Assembly (NCBI RefSeq): GCF_014645235.1
Contig: NZ_BMLM01000001.1
Coordinates: forward strand, 558,001-622,000
DNA length: 64,000 bases
Source of the DNA: Agrococcus terreus
GTDB lineage: Bacteria > Actinomycetota > Actinomycetes > Actinomycetales > Microbacteriaceae
Direction: 5' to 3'
The notes beneath the pieces were generated by a model, which saw nothing but the letters and a program-made list of their open reading frames with translations, ran no database searches and had not been told where the DNA came from. This document shows, piece after piece, positions 1 to 7,992 of the stretch. The position numbers were made by a program, and so were the translations under genes. Every line of letters starts with the position of its first letter. The first letter of the stretch is position 1.

Positions 1-1002
1 GACGGCGAGGCGGTGCTGTGGGGCGACCCGGCCCGCGGCGAGCCGAGCGTCGACGACTGGGCCGAGGCGGCCGGCACGATCGGCTACGAGGTCGTGACGC
101 GCATGGGCGCCGCGGCGCGCGGCGCCGACGTCGTCCGCCCCGCCGAGGGCCTCGCACCCCGACGGGCGCTCGAGCTCGGGCTCGACGGCGAGCCGCGCCG
201 GCTGCTCGGCGAGCTCGTGGGCGTCAAGCGCGTCGAGGGCGGCCTCGGCGTCTCCTACGGCGGCACGTACGTCACCGCCGCCCCCACGACGCTCGCGCTC
301 GTCGGCCTCGGCTACGCCGACGGCGTCACCCGCAGCGCCACCGGCCGACCGGTCGCGCTCGACGGCGCCGCCCGCCCCGTCCGCGGCCGCATCGCGATGG
401 ACCAGCTGGTGCTCGACCTGGGCGGCGCGGACGCCGCGGTCGGCGACCCGGTGGCGATCGAGCACGCCTCGGCGCCCGAGCTCACGGGCATGATCGGGCC
501 GCGCGTCGCCGTCGAGCTCGCGGGCACCGTGCACGACGCCGACGCGATGGAGGCGCTCGGCGAGCGGATCGGCGCGGCGCTCGTCGCCGGCGACGCCGTG
601 CTGCTCGTCGGCCCGCTCGGCGCGGGCAAGACCACCCTCACGCGCGGCATCGGCCGAGCGCTCGGCGCGCGGGGCACCGTGCAGAGCCCGACCTTCGTCA
701 TCGCGCGCACGCACCGCACGGAGGCCGGACCCGACCTCCAGCACGTCGACGCGTACCGGCTCGGCGACGAGGCCGAGCTCGACGACCTCGACCTCGACCT
801 CGAGGGCGCCATCACCGTCGCCGAGTGGGGCGCTCCGCTCGAGCACGCGCTCGAGAGCCGGCTGCTCGTCGAGATCGCCCGCGGCTCGGGCCCCGACGCG
901 GACGACGAGGAGGACTCGCCGCGCGAGGTGCGCATCAGCGGGCGCGGGCCCGCGTGGGACGGGGCGCGCATGCGCGCGCTCGCTCGAGGAGGAGCATCGT
1001 GA
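1..1002 (+). CDS. Alanine racemase C-terminal domain(s) fused to TsaE (5' end outside window)
   Basis: The gene is open at the left edge, so its start is missing. Residues 1-36 of the visible part are the tail of an alanine racemase (AAGTIGYEVVTR), where ordinary Alr stops within about ten residues. Here the frame continues into a second Alr C-terminal beta domain (about residues 65-150). This keeps the SYGGTY tyrosine (Y86) and the MDQ loop methionine (M133) that in ordinary Alr complete the partner subunit's active site, but no second PLP barrel precedes it. Residues about 178-300 are TsaE, with P-loop GPLGAGKTT (204-212), the SPTFV motif and DAYRLGD. TsaE is the ATPase that assists TsaB-TsaD in t6A37 tRNA modification, and Alr makes D-alanine for peptidoglycan. 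The stop overlaps the tsaB start. Whether one long polypeptide starts at the upstream alr cannot be seen. Confidence 0.85.
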   Translation, partial: DGEAVLWGDPARGEPSVDDWAEAAGTIGYEVVTRMGAAARGADVVRPAEGLAPRRALELGLDGEPRRLLGELVGVKRVEGGLGVSYGGTYVTAAPTTLALVGLGYADGVTRSATGRPVALDGAARPVRGRIAMDQLVLDLGGADAAVGDPVAIEHASAPELTGMIGPRVAVELAGTVHDADAMEALGERIGAALVAGDAVLLVGPLGAGKTTLTRGIGRALGARGTVQSPTFVIARTHRTEAGPDLQHVDAYRLGDEAELDDLDLDLEGAITVAEWGAPLEHALESRLLVEIARGSGPDADDEEDSPREVRISGRGPAWDGARMRALARGGAS

Positions 1003-1577
1003 TCCTGGCCGTCGACACCTCGCTGGGCACCTCGGTCGCCGTGCTCGACGGCGACGAGGTGGTGTTCGCCGAGCGCGCGGACGACGCCCGGCGCCACGCC
1101 GAGCACCTGGGCGGCATGCTCGAGCGCGCGCTCGAGGGCCGCCGCGACCGCATCGAGCTCGTTGTCGCCGGCATGGGGCCGGGCGCGTTCACCGGGCTCC
1201 GCGTCGGCATCGCGGCGGCCCGCGCCGTCGCCCTGGGCCTCGGCGTGCCGTGCGAGGGCGTCGCGAGCCACGCGGGCGTGACCCAGGGCGACGCGCAGGT
1301 CACCACCGACGTCCGCCGCCGCGAGCGCGCCTGGAGCCTCGTCGAGGCCGGGCTCGTCGTCGACGGGCCGCACCTCGCCCCCGCCGACGCCGTGCCGGAT
1401 CCCGGGCGCCCGGGCCTCGCGCGCATCGACGCCGACGCGATCGACGCCGCGCTCCTCGCCCGCGCCGCCGCGCGCGGCGCCGCCCGCATCGAGCAGGCGC
1501 TCTACCTGCGCGAGGCCGACGCGGTCGCCTCCGCCGGCCCCAAGCGCGTCAGCCAGCCGACGGCGGGGCGATCGTGA
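999..1577 (+). CDS. tsaB: tRNA threonylcarbamoyladenosine biosynthesis protein TsaB
   Basis: TsaB is the inactive TsaD paralogue that forms the TsaB-TsaD core making t6A at position 37 of ANN-decoding tRNAs in the cytoplasm. The product is 192 residues, a little short for the family. It begins with the ASKHA strand ILAVDTS and has the conserved GPGAFTGLRVG motif near residue 65. The GTG start overlaps the tsaE stop (GTGA) and follows the Shine-Dalgarno run GAGGAGGAG at about 987-994. The stop in turn overlaps the rimI start, so the two are translationally coupled. The C-terminal part from about residue 110 is poorly conserved, which is normal for TsaB. Confidence 0.93.
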   Translation: MILAVDTSLGTSVAVLDGDEVVFAERADDARRHAEHLGGMLERALEGRRDRIELVVAGMGPGAFTGLRVGIAAARAVALGLGVPCEGVASHAGVTQGDAQVTTDVRRRERAWSLVEAGLVVDGPHLAPADAVPDPGRPGLARIDADAIDAALLARAAARGAARIEQALYLREADAVASAGPKRVSQPTAGRS

Positions 1578-2017
1578 TCCTCCGCACCGCCGACCCGGCC
1601 GACCTCGATGACATCATGCGGATCGAGCAGGCGTCGTTCGGCCCGAGCGCGTGGGACCGCTCCACGATGGCGCAGGAGCTCGCGAGCGAGTGGGGACGCT
1701 ACGTCGTGGCCCTCGACGAGCACGGCAGGATCCTCGGCTACGCGGGCCTGCGCGCCGTCGGCGTCGAGGGCGACGTGCAGACGATCGCGGTCTCGGAGGA
1801 GGCGCGCGGCCGCGGCGCGGGCCGCGCCCTGCTCGAGGAGCTGCTCGCCGAGGGAGGCCGGCGCGGCGTGCGCGAGCTCTTCCTCGACGTGCGGGCCGAC
1901 AACGACGTGGCCCGGCGCCTCTACGCATCCGTCGGCTTCCGCGAGATCGGGATGCGGCCGCGGTACTACCAGCCGGAGGACGTGGACGCCGTGGTGATGA
2001 AGCGGGAGGCGCGATGA
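1574..2017 (+). CDS. rimI: Ribosomal protein-alanine N-acetyltransferase RimI
   Basis: This is a GNAT-fold acetyltransferase of 147 residues. The family acetylates the N-terminal alanine of ribosomal protein S18, and in actinobacteria it also acts on other protein N termini. The acetyl-CoA loop motif [10 protein letters not shown] is at about residues 77-86, followed by the conserved [13 protein letters not shown] segment and a C-terminal [12 protein letters not shown] strand. The GTG start overlaps the tsaB stop and its own stop overlaps the tsaD start (ATGA), giving the typical tsaB-rimI-tsaD coupling. The paralogous AbiEi or GNAT families do not show this context, so the name is secure. 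Confidence 0.93.
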   Translation: MILRTADPADLDDIMRIEQASFGPSAWDRSTMAQELASEWGRYVVALDEHGRILGYAGLRAVGVEGDVQTIAVSEEARGRGAGRALLEELLAEGGRRGVRELFLDVRADNDVARRLYASVGFREIGMRPRYYQPEDVDAVVMKREAR

Positions 2018-3078
2018 GCGCGGAGCAGCGGGCGCCGGTGGTGCTCGGCATCGAGACGAGCTGCGACGAGACGGGCGTGGGCATCGTGCGCGGCACCGAG
2101 CTGCTCGCGAACCGGATCGCGTCGTCGATGGACCTCCACGCCCGCTTCGGCGGCGTCGTGCCCGAGATCGCTGCCCGTGCGCACCTCGAGGCGATGGAGC
2201 CCACCATCCGCGCCGCGCTCGACGACGCCGGGCTCGACCTCGACGAGGTCGACGCGATCGCGGTCACCGCGGGGCCGGGCCTCGCGGGCGCGCTCATGGT
2301 CGGCATCGGCGCCGCGAAGGGCCTCGCGACCGCGCGGGACCTGCCGCTGTACGGCGTCAACCACCTGGTCGGGCACGTCGCCGCCGACGTCCTGTCGGGC
2401 GAGCCGCTCGAGCTGCCGACCATCGCGCTGCTCGTCTCGGGCGGCCACACCTCGCTGCTGCTCGTGCGCGACCTCGCGGGCGACGTCGAGCTCCTCGGCG
2501 AGACCATCGACGACGCGGCGGGCGAGGCCTTCGACAAGACCGCGCGGCTGCTCGGGCTCAGCTACCCGGGCGGGCCGTCGATCGACGCCGCCGCGGTCGG
2601 CGGCAACTCCGCGGCCGTGCGGCTGCCGCGCGGGCTGACGGCGCCGAAGGACCGCGAGCGGCACCGCTTCGACTTCTCGTTCTCGGGCCTCAAGACCGCG
2701 GTGGCGCGGCACGTCGAGCGCGCCGAGGCCGCGGGGGAGCCGCTCGCGACCGCCGACGTCGCGGCGAGCTTCCGCGAGGCGGTCGTCGACGTGCTCGTCG
2801 CCAAGGCGCTCGACGCGTGCGCCGAGCACGGCATCCCGCGCCTGCTGCTCGGGGGCGGCGTCGTCGCCAACCGGCGCCTCCGCGAGGTCGCGGTCGACCG
2901 CTGCGCCGCCGCCGGCGTCGCGCTGCGCATCCCGCCGCTCGACCTCTGCACCGACAACGGCGCGATGATCGCCGCGGTCGGCGCGATGCTCGTCGCGCGC
3001 GGCGACGGCCCGAGCCCGCTCGGGTTCGCGGCCGAGTCGACGCTCGACGCGAGCGTCGTGCAGGTCGTCGACGCCTGA
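2014..3078 (+). CDS. tsaD: tRNA N6-adenosine threonylcarbamoyltransferase TsaD
   Basis: TsaD transfers the threonylcarbamoyl group from threonylcarbamoyl-AMP to A37 of tRNA. It is the catalytic subunit working with TsaB and TsaE encoded just upstream. The 354-residue length is normal for the family. It opens with the ASKHA motif [10 protein letters not shown]. The metal-binding HxxxH pair is NHLVGH near residues 111-116, and the phosphate loop LVSGGHTS and the C-terminal CTDNGAMIA motif are present. The ATG overlaps the rimI stop. No feature suggests transfer or damage. Confidence 0.96.
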   Translation: MSAEQRAPVVLGIETSCDETGVGIVRGTELLANRIASSMDLHARFGGVVPEIAARAHLEAMEPTIRAALDDAGLDLDEVDAIAVTAGPGLAGALMVGIGAAKGLATARDLPLYGVNHLVGHVAADVLSGEPLELPTIALLVSGGHTSLLLVRDLAGDVELLGETIDDAAGEAFDKTARLLGLSYPGGPSIDAAAVGGNSAAVRLPRGLTAPKDRERHRFDFSFSGLKTAVARHVERAEAAGEPLATADVAASFREAVVDVLVAKALDACAEHGIPRLLLGGGVVANRRLREVAVDRCAAAGVALRIPPLDLCTDNGAMIAAVGAMLVARGDGPSPLGFAAESTLDASVVQVVDA

Positions 3079-3179
3079 GCGCCACGGCGCGGCCGACGCT
3101 GGCGCGACGCACAGGCGTCCGTGGGAGGCTGGAGCGGCAGGCCGGGCGGACGCCCGGGGAGCGCGAGCAGGGGGAGCGG

Positions 3180-3713
3180 ATGAGCGCGTCGTGGCAGCCG
3201 GGACCGCAGGGGGCCGGGCAGCAGGCCGCTGCGCAGCACGCGCCGGGTCCACCGATGCCGGTGCAGGCGCCGCCGCCCCAGCAGGCATGGGCGCCCGCCC
3301 ATCCGGGTCAGGCCGGTCCTCCGCAGGTCGGCCGGGTGCAGGGCGCCTGGCCGCAGCACGGCGTGCCCCTCGGTGCGCCGCAGCCCGGCTGGCAGCGGCC
3401 GCAGCAGCCCGCGCAGCGCTGGAGCTCGCCCACGCACCCCGGCCCCCGCACCGACCTGCTCGCGGTGCTCGCGATCATCGCCTCGGCGACCGGCACGACC
3501 GTGCTGCTCGGCCTCGGCAGCATCGCCGGCATCGTGCTGGGCGCGATCGCGCTCGGCCGCATCCGCCGCTCCGGCGAGGACGGCCGGCTGCTCGCGATCT
3601 GGGCCATCGCGCTCGGCGGCGCGACGATCGTCGGCATCGTGTCGATGGCCGTCACGGGCGTCTCGCTCTTCACCCGCCTCATCGAGCAGCTCGGTCCCGC
3701 GCTCGGCGTCTGA
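3180..3713 (+). CDS. DUF4190-like membrane protein with Pro/Gln-rich N terminus
   Basis: The product has 177 residues. The first ~95 residues are rich in Pro, Gln, Ala and Gly and carry no fold I recognise. Residues about 98-170 contain two hydrophobic segments joined by GAIALGRIRRSGEDGR, the pattern of DUF4190, a small two-helix membrane domain of unknown function common in actinobacteria. The ATG is preceded by GGGGGAGCGG. The following two genes encode proteins of the same general plan, so the three may have arisen by duplication. The function is unknown. Confidence 0.8.
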   Translation: MSASWQPGPQGAGQQAAAQHAPGPPMPVQAPPPQQAWAPAHPGQAGPPQVGRVQGAWPQHGVPLGAPQPGWQRPQQPAQRWSSPTHPGPRTDLLAVLAIIASATGTTVLLGLGSIAGIVLGAIALGRIRRSGEDGRLLAIWAIALGGATIVGIVSMAVTGVSLFTRLIEQLGPALGV

Positions 3714-3869
3714 CCGGCGGGCGCCGCGGCGCGGTCCGGCCGGCGTGACGACGCGTGACGATCCTCGGCCCGGATCCAGGCTTCCGCCGACGGACGCGCG
3801 GTACGGTGGCCTCGCGCAGCCGTGCCTCGGCCCGTGCGACGCGCAGCCCGTGCGCCCCAGGAGGATCTC

Positions 3870-4952
3870 GTGAGCGATCAGCACCCCCCGACCGACGACC
3901 GCTTCCGCCGTCCCGACGGCCAGGACGGCGAGGCGCAGCCCGCCGCCGACTTCGGGCAGCAGCCGGAGCAGGCGCCGTCGTTCGGCCAGGCGCCCGAGGC
4001 GCCCGCGCCGCAGCAGGCCGAGCAGCACTGGTCGCAGCCTGCCGCCGAGCAGACCGCCGCCGGGCACGAGGCACCTGAGGCGGCCCAGCCCGCGGCGCCG
4101 CAGCAGCCCGACTACGGCCAGCACTGGGGCCAGCCCGCGCCCGAGCAGGCCGCGCCCGCCTCCGGCTCCCACGGCCAGGCGTACGGGCAGGAGTCGCAGA
4201 GCGCCCCCGCCTACGGCCAGGCCCCGCAGCACTCGGCGCCGGGATACGGCGCTCCCGAGCAGGCGTCGCACGCGCAGTCGGAGGCCGGACAGGCCTCGGC
4301 CCCGTACGGGCAGGCCGCGCCCGCCTACGGCCAGGACCCCTACGGCCAGCAGGCCTCGCCCGGCTACGGGCAGCAGTCCGCGCCGGCCTACGGGCAGCAG
4401 TCCGCGCCGGCCTACGGGCAGCAGTCCGCGCCGGCCTACGGGCAGCAGTCCGCGCCGGCCTACGGGCAGCAGAGCGCGCCCTACGCGCAGCCCGGTCAGG
4501 GCTACGACCAGGGCGCCTACGGCCAGCAGGCGCCCGGTCAGCAGGCATACGGCCAGCAGCCCTACGACCAGAGCGCGCCCGCCGATCCGGCCTACAGCCA
4601 GTCGTACGGCCAGCCCGCCTACGGGCAGGCGGCTGCCTACGGCGATCAGGGCTTCGGCCAGCAGGGGTACGGCCAGGCGCCGGCGCAGCGCAGGTTCAAG
4701 GGCATCACCGTCTGGGCGCTCGTGCTCACGGGCCTCGGCGTGCTCGGCACGCTCGCGTTCGGCCTCGGCCTCCTGCCGGCCCTCGCGGGCGCGATCCTCG
4801 GCTTCGTGGCCGTGCGCAAGAACCCCGAGGCCAAGCCGTGGCCGCTCATCGCCGGCATCGTGGGCGCCGTCGCGGCGCTCGCGTCGGCGATCCTCTTCAC
4901 CGTGAACATCGTCAACGCGATCGCCTGGATCGAGTACTACTCGGCGTTCTGA
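3870..4952 (+). CDS. Tyr/Gly/Gln-rich protein with C-terminal two-helix membrane domain
   Basis: The product has 360 residues. Residues about 20-280 are low complexity and dominated by YGQ and QQ motifs, including five consecutive copies of YGQQSAPA-type octads encoded by a perfect DNA tandem repeat. The last ~85 residues hold two hydrophobic segments flanking [13 protein letters not shown], resembling DUF4190-type domains. The GTG start was chosen because GGAGG at 3860-3864 lies at a normal distance and an ATG at 3822 has no such site. The composition resembles phase-separating low-complexity tails, but that is inference. A similar tail occurs on the Bax inhibitor protein further along. The function is unknown. 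Confidence 0.8.
   Translation: MSDQHPPTDDRFRRPDGQDGEAQPAADFGQQPEQAPSFGQAPEAPAPQQAEQHWSQPAAEQTAAGHEAPEAAQPAAPQQPDYGQHWGQPAPEQAAPASGSHGQAYGQESQSAPAYGQAPQHSAPGYGAPEQASHAQSEAGQASAPYGQAAPAYGQDPYGQQASPGYGQQSAPAYGQQSAPAYGQQSAPAYGQQSAPAYGQQSAPYAQPGQGYDQGAYGQQAPGQQAYGQQPYDQSAPADPAYSQSYGQPAYGQAAAYGDQGFGQQGYGQAPAQRRFKGITVWALVLTGLGVLGTLAFGLGLLPALAGAILGFVAVRKNPEAKPWPLIAGIVGAVAALASAILFTVNIVNAIAWIEYYSAF
4365..4476 (+). repeat. 24-bp coding tandem repeat, four perfect copies plus a partial fifth
   Basis: The unit TACGGGCAGCAGTCCGCGCC plus GGCC is repeated without change at 4365-4388, 4389-4412, 4413-4436 and 4437-4460. A fifth copy starts at 4461 and diverges at AGAGCG. The array encodes YGQQSAPA octads. 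Identity at synonymous positions indicates recent expansion, so copy number probably varies between strains. Confidence 0.93.
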
Positions 4953-4955
4953 GCC

Positions 4956-5237
4956 GTGCTCGATCCCGCTCCGGCCGCTGGCGGCAGGCTGTCGTCGCTC
5001 ACGGCGCTCGCGCTCGTGCTGTCGGGGCTCGGGCTCCTCGCGTCGTTCGCGAGCGGGCTCGGGCTGCCGCTCGCGTTCGCCGGCGCGGTGTGCGGTGCGG
5101 TCGGGCTCGTCGACCGCCGCGAGGACCGGCCCTGGCCGCTCGTCGCGGTGCTGGCCGGAGCGCTCGGCACGGTGGTGGGGCTCGTGCTGCTGATCCTGGC
5201 CGTGGCCGCGTTCCTCGAGCCGCTGCGCGCCGCGTAG
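4956..5237 (+). CDS. Small two-helix membrane protein
   Basis: This is a 93-residue hydrophobic protein with two membrane segments (about 15-45 and 60-88) separated by VDRREDRPWPLVAV. The same helix-charged loop-PWPL-helix plan ends the preceding protein, so this looks like a paralogue of that membrane domain without the long tail. It starts with GTG three bases after the previous stop and is in the same frame, so stop-codon readthrough or an ancestral single gene is conceivable. No Shine-Dalgarno site is evident. The function is unknown. Confidence 0.6.
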   Translation: MLDPAPAAGGRLSSLTALALVLSGLGLLASFASGLGLPLAFAGAVCGAVGLVDRREDRPWPLVAVLAGALGTVVGLVLLILAVAAFLEPLRAA

Positions 5238-5269
5238 GCGCGGGCGGTCCGTCGAGGGCGGGCTCCTCG

Positions 5270-5340
5270 GGGCCGGTCGCCTCAGGGCCGGTCGCCTCAG
5301 GGCCGCTCGGTTCAGGGCCGCTCGGGTCAGGGGCGGTCGG
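5270..5340. repeat. 15-bp minisatellite
   Basis: Four adjacent 15-bp units begin at 5270, 5285, 5300 and 5315, each of the form GGGCCGsTCGsnTCA, and a fifth partial unit starts at 5330. The first two are identical. The array sits between two convergent genes and runs into the last codons and stop of the methyltransferase gene (TCA at 5327-5329 is its TGA). Variation in copy number would change the distance to the stop but not the protein. Confidence 0.85.
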
Positions 5341-6490
5341 CGAGGATCGCGCGGTGCCGCCCGGCGATGCGCGTCGCGATGAGCGTCGCCCGCGCGTCGC
5401 CGCGCAGCTTGAGCCGCTTCCGCAGCGCCGCCGGGTCGAGGTCGGCGCCGCGCTTCTTGATCTCGAGCTCGCCGATGCCCAGCTCCCGCAGCCGCTGCGC
5501 GATGCGCCGCTCGTCGAGCGGCATCGTCTCGCGCACGCGGAAGGCCTGCGCGAGCGGCGTCTCGACGTGGGCGTCGGCCGAGAGGTAGGCGATGCCGTCG
5601 CTCACGCCGCGCGCCCCGATCCGCTCGGCGAGCGCGCCGATGAGCTCGGCCCGGATCACGGCGCCGGCCGGCTCGTAGAGCCACTCGCCGAGCTCGCCCT
5701 GCTCGGGGTGCTGCGGCTCGCCGACGAGCTCGGCCGCGCCGGCGTCCGAGAGCACGAGGGCGCTGCGCGGCACGCCGGCGCGCGCGAGGGCGCCCGTCCA
5801 CACCACCGTCTCGACCGTCTCGCCCGCGTCGGTCACCCACTGGAGCTCCGCGTCGGCGGGCAGCAGCGCGCGGTCGATGCCGGGGGCCAGCTTCACGCCG
5901 GCGGGCCGCTCGGCGGCGCGCGCGAGGACCGCGTCGAGCGCGGGCGACCAGTCGGCGGGGTCGGCGAGCCGGGTCGCGCCGTCGCGCCGGGCCGGGTCGA
6001 ACCACAGCGCCTCCGCGTCGACGGGGGTCTCGAGCGCGTCGCCGTGGACCACGCGCGCCGACCAGGGCGCGAGGTTGTACGCGGCGAGCGCCGCGGTGGC
6101 CTCGTCGCGCTCGACGGCCGTCACCTCGAGGCCGAGCGTCGCGAACGCGAGCGAGTCGGCGCCGATGCCGCAGCCGAGGTCGGCCACCGAGCGGATGCCG
6201 GCCTCGCGCATCCGGCCCGCGTGGTGCGCCGCGACCCGCAGGCGGGTCGCCTGCTCGAGCCCGGCCTCGGTGAAGAGCATGGCGCCGGCGAACTCGCCGA
6301 ACCGCCCGGCGGCGCGACGGCGCAGGCGCGCCTGGGTGAGCACGGCGGCGACGAGCCGCGGGTCGTGGCCCTCGGCGCGCAGCCGCGCGACCTCCCGCAC
6401 GACGTCGCGCTCGCCGAGCCCCGCCTCCACGCGGTCGAGCAGCGCGAGGCCCTCGCGGGTCAGCAGCAGCCGCAGCTCGTCGACGTCCAT
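5327..6490 (-). CDS. Class I SAM-dependent methyltransferase with THUMP-like C-terminal domain
   Basis: The product has 387 residues. The SAM-binding motif I reads VADLGCGIGADS near residue 100, followed by the acidic loop VTAVERDEA and a WFDPARRDG segment in the catalytic-motif position. The C-terminal ~90 residues match the THUMP-like RNA-binding tail found in this actinobacterial family (KKRGADLDPAALRKRL). It probably methylates RNA, but the substrate is not known. The ATG at 6490 was chosen because it starts the conserved DVDELRLLLT segment; the longer open frame upstream crosses the groES promoter region. The gene is divergent from groES. Confidence 0.88.
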   Translation of the reverse strand: MDVDELRLLLTREGLALLDRVEAGLGERDVVREVARLRAEGHDPRLVAAVLTQARLRRRAAGRFGEFAGAMLFTEAGLEQATRLRVAAHHAGRMREAGIRSVADLGCGIGADSLAFATLGLEVTAVERDEATAALAAYNLAPWSARVVHGDALETPVDAEALWFDPARRDGATRLADPADWSPALDAVLARAAERPAGVKLAPGIDRALLPADAELQWVTDAGETVETVVWTGALARAGVPRSALVLSDAGAAELVGEPQHPEQGELGEWLYEPAGAVIRAELIGALAERIGARGVSDGIAYLSADAHVETPLAQAFRVRETMPLDERRIAQRLRELGIGELEIKKRGADLDPAALRKRLKLRGDARATLIATRIAGRHRAILADRP

Positions 6491-6562
6491 CGCACCATCC
6501 TGGCATCGCGCGCCGGCCTGCCCGCGGGGCGTCCGCGCGCGAGGTCCGCCGCGGGCGAACGG

Positions 6563-6589
6563 CTGGCACTCATGTTGACCGAGTGCCAG
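6563..6589. promoter_or_regulatory. CIRCE operator (HrcA binding site)
   Basis: The inverted repeat CTGGCACTC, nine bases, GAGTGCCAG is a near-exact CIRCE element (consensus TTAGCACTC-N9-GAGTGCTAA). It overlaps the -35 hexamer of the groES promoter, so HrcA bound here should block transcription until heat shock releases it. Confidence 0.95.
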
Positions 6590-6604
6590 CGCGCGGCGTA
6601 GGCT
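6575..6604 (+). promoter_or_regulatory. groES promoter
   Basis: A -35 hexamer TTGACC (6575-6580) and a -10 hexamer TAGGCT (6599-6604) are separated by 18 bp. The -35 lies in the spacer of the CIRCE palindrome. Transcription would start near 6611, leaving a leader of about 50 nt before groES. Confidence 0.8.
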
Positions 6605-6662
6605 CGCTCTGGTGTCCGGCCCATCCGGACGCGCCCCACAGTCTGACAAGAAAGAGGCAACC

Positions 6663-6959
6663 GTGTCGGTTTCCATCAAGCCGCTCGAGGACCGCATCGT
6701 CATCCGTCAGGTCGAGGCCGAGACGACGACCGCCAGCGGCCTCGTCATCCCTGACACCGCCAAGGAGAAGCCCCAGGAGGGCGAGGTCGTGGCCGTGGGC
6801 CCCGGCCGCTTCGACGACAACGGCAACCGCGTCCCCGTCGACGTGGCCGTCGGCGACCGCGTGCTCTACTCGAAGTACGGCGGCACCGAGGTGAAGTTCG
6901 GCGGCGACGAGTTCCTCGTCCTCTCGGCGCGCGACGTGCTCGCGATCGTCGAGCGCTGA
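6663..6959 (+). CDS. groES: Co-chaperonin GroES
   Basis: GroES is the 10-kDa heptameric lid of the GroEL folding chamber. The 98-residue product has the usual start [12 protein letters not shown], the mobile-loop region [20 protein letters not shown] and the [10 protein letters not shown] strand. The GTG was chosen because it gives the family's normal N terminus; the open frame also allows an ATG at 6612, close to the predicted transcription start. Regulation by HrcA is indicated by the upstream CIRCE. groEL does not follow; in many actinobacteria groEL is encoded elsewhere. Confidence 0.97.
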   Translation: MSVSIKPLEDRIVIRQVEAETTTASGLVIPDTAKEKPQEGEVVAVGPGRFDDNGNRVPVDVAVGDRVLYSKYGGTEVKFGGDEFLVLSARDVLAIVER

Positions 6960-6979
6960 CAGCCAGCAGCAGCTGACGC

Positions 6980-7007
6980 GGCGGCGCCCCCGATCGGGGG
7001 CGCCGCC
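6980..7007 (+). terminator. Intrinsic terminator hairpin after groES
   Basis: A perfect 12-bp stem (GGCGGCGCCCCC / GGGGGCGCCGCC) closes a GATC loop 20 nt after the groES stop. No T-tract follows, which is common in high-GC actinobacteria. Confidence 0.85.
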
Positions 7008-7060
7008 GTCGCGGTTCCACCCGGAGCCGCGGCAGGCCCGGATGCGCGTGAGGAGCGACG

Positions 7061-7978
7061 ATGGGAGAGCCGGATCGGACCCGGGCCGGGATCGGCTACG
7101 CGGTCTTCGCCTACGCCTTCTGGGGCGTCGTGCCCGTCTACGTGCAGCTCATGCGCGGCATCGACGGCTTCGAGCTCATCGGCTGGCGGCTCGTCGCCTC
7201 CGTCGTCGTCGCCGTCGCGCTCGTCATGATCACCCGGGGCTGGGCCAGGCTCGCCGCCGTCGCGCGCAGCCGCCGAGACCTGGGCCTCCTGTCGCTCGCG
7301 GGCCTCACCGTGCTCGCCAACTGGACGGCCTTCGTCGTCGGCATCCTCAGCGACAGGGTGCTCGAGACGAGCCTCGGCTACTTCCTCAACCCGCTCGTGA
7401 GCGTCGTGCTCGCCGTGCTGTTCCTCGGCGAGCGGCTCAGGCCGCTGCAGTGGACCGCGGTCGCCGTCGGCGCGGTGGGTGTGCTCGTCATGGTCGTCGC
7501 GTACGGCGAGGTGCCGTGGGTCGGCCTCACGGTCGCCGTCTCGTTCGGGTTCTACGGCCTCATCAAGAAGCGCCTCTCGGGCGAGGTCGACGCCCTCTCC
7601 GGCTTCACGATCGAGACCGTGGCGGCGCTGCCCGCCGCGCTCGTCATGATGGGGGTCGCCATCGCCCTCGGCGGCGTCACGCTCGGCGCCAACGGCGCGG
7701 TCGGCGTGTGGGCGACGGCCGGCTTCGGCCTCGTCACCGCGGTGCCGCTGCTCGCCTTCGCGGCCGCCGCGCGCCGCGTCTCGCTCACGGCGCTCGCCTT
7801 CACGCAGTACCTCGCGCCGATCATCTCGTTCCTCTTCGGCGCATTCGTCATGCACGAGCCCATGCCGCTCGAGCGCTGGATCGGCTTCGGCCTCGTCTGG
7901 GCGTCGCTCGTGCTCGTCTCGATCGAGCTGCTCCGGCGTCGGATGCGCAGGCCGCGGCCGGAGCCCGCGGCCGCGTAG
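7061..7978 (+). CDS. rarD: EamA-family transporter RarD
   Basis: This is a 305-residue polytopic inner-membrane protein with about ten hydrophobic segments and two EamA repeats. The N terminus GIGYAVFAYAFWGVVPVYV and the conserved NWTAFVVGI and SLGYFLNPL motifs mark the RarD branch of drug/metabolite transporters, named after a chloramphenicol-sensitivity locus but of unknown substrate. The ATG is preceded by GAGGAGCGACG. It runs convergently into the AI-2E-family gene with only 14 nt between stops and no obvious terminator. Confidence 0.9.
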   Translation: MGEPDRTRAGIGYAVFAYAFWGVVPVYVQLMRGIDGFELIGWRLVASVVVAVALVMITRGWARLAAVARSRRDLGLLSLAGLTVLANWTAFVVGILSDRVLETSLGYFLNPLVSVVLAVLFLGERLRPLQWTAVAVGAVGVLVMVVAYGEVPWVGLTVAVSFGFYGLIKKRLSGEVDALSGFTIETVAALPAALVMMGVAIALGGVTLGANGAVGVWATAGFGLVTAVPLLAFAAAARRVSLTALAFTQYLAPIISFLFGAFVMHEPMPLERWIGFGLVWASLVLVSIELLRRRMRRPRPEPAAA

Positions 7979-7992
7979 CGCGGACCAGGGGC

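Noticed and set aside
4365-4476. Tandem repeat as a possible CRISPR array
   Set aside because: Units are contiguous, without spacers, and encode an in-frame peptide repeat. No cas genes are present.
2562-6569. A 1335-codon open frame on the minus strand
   Set aside because: It runs antisense through tsaD, the DUF4190-like genes and the methyltransferase in another frame, with Arg/Gly/Pro-only composition typical of GC-rich shadow frames. Codon-position GC supports the annotated genes.
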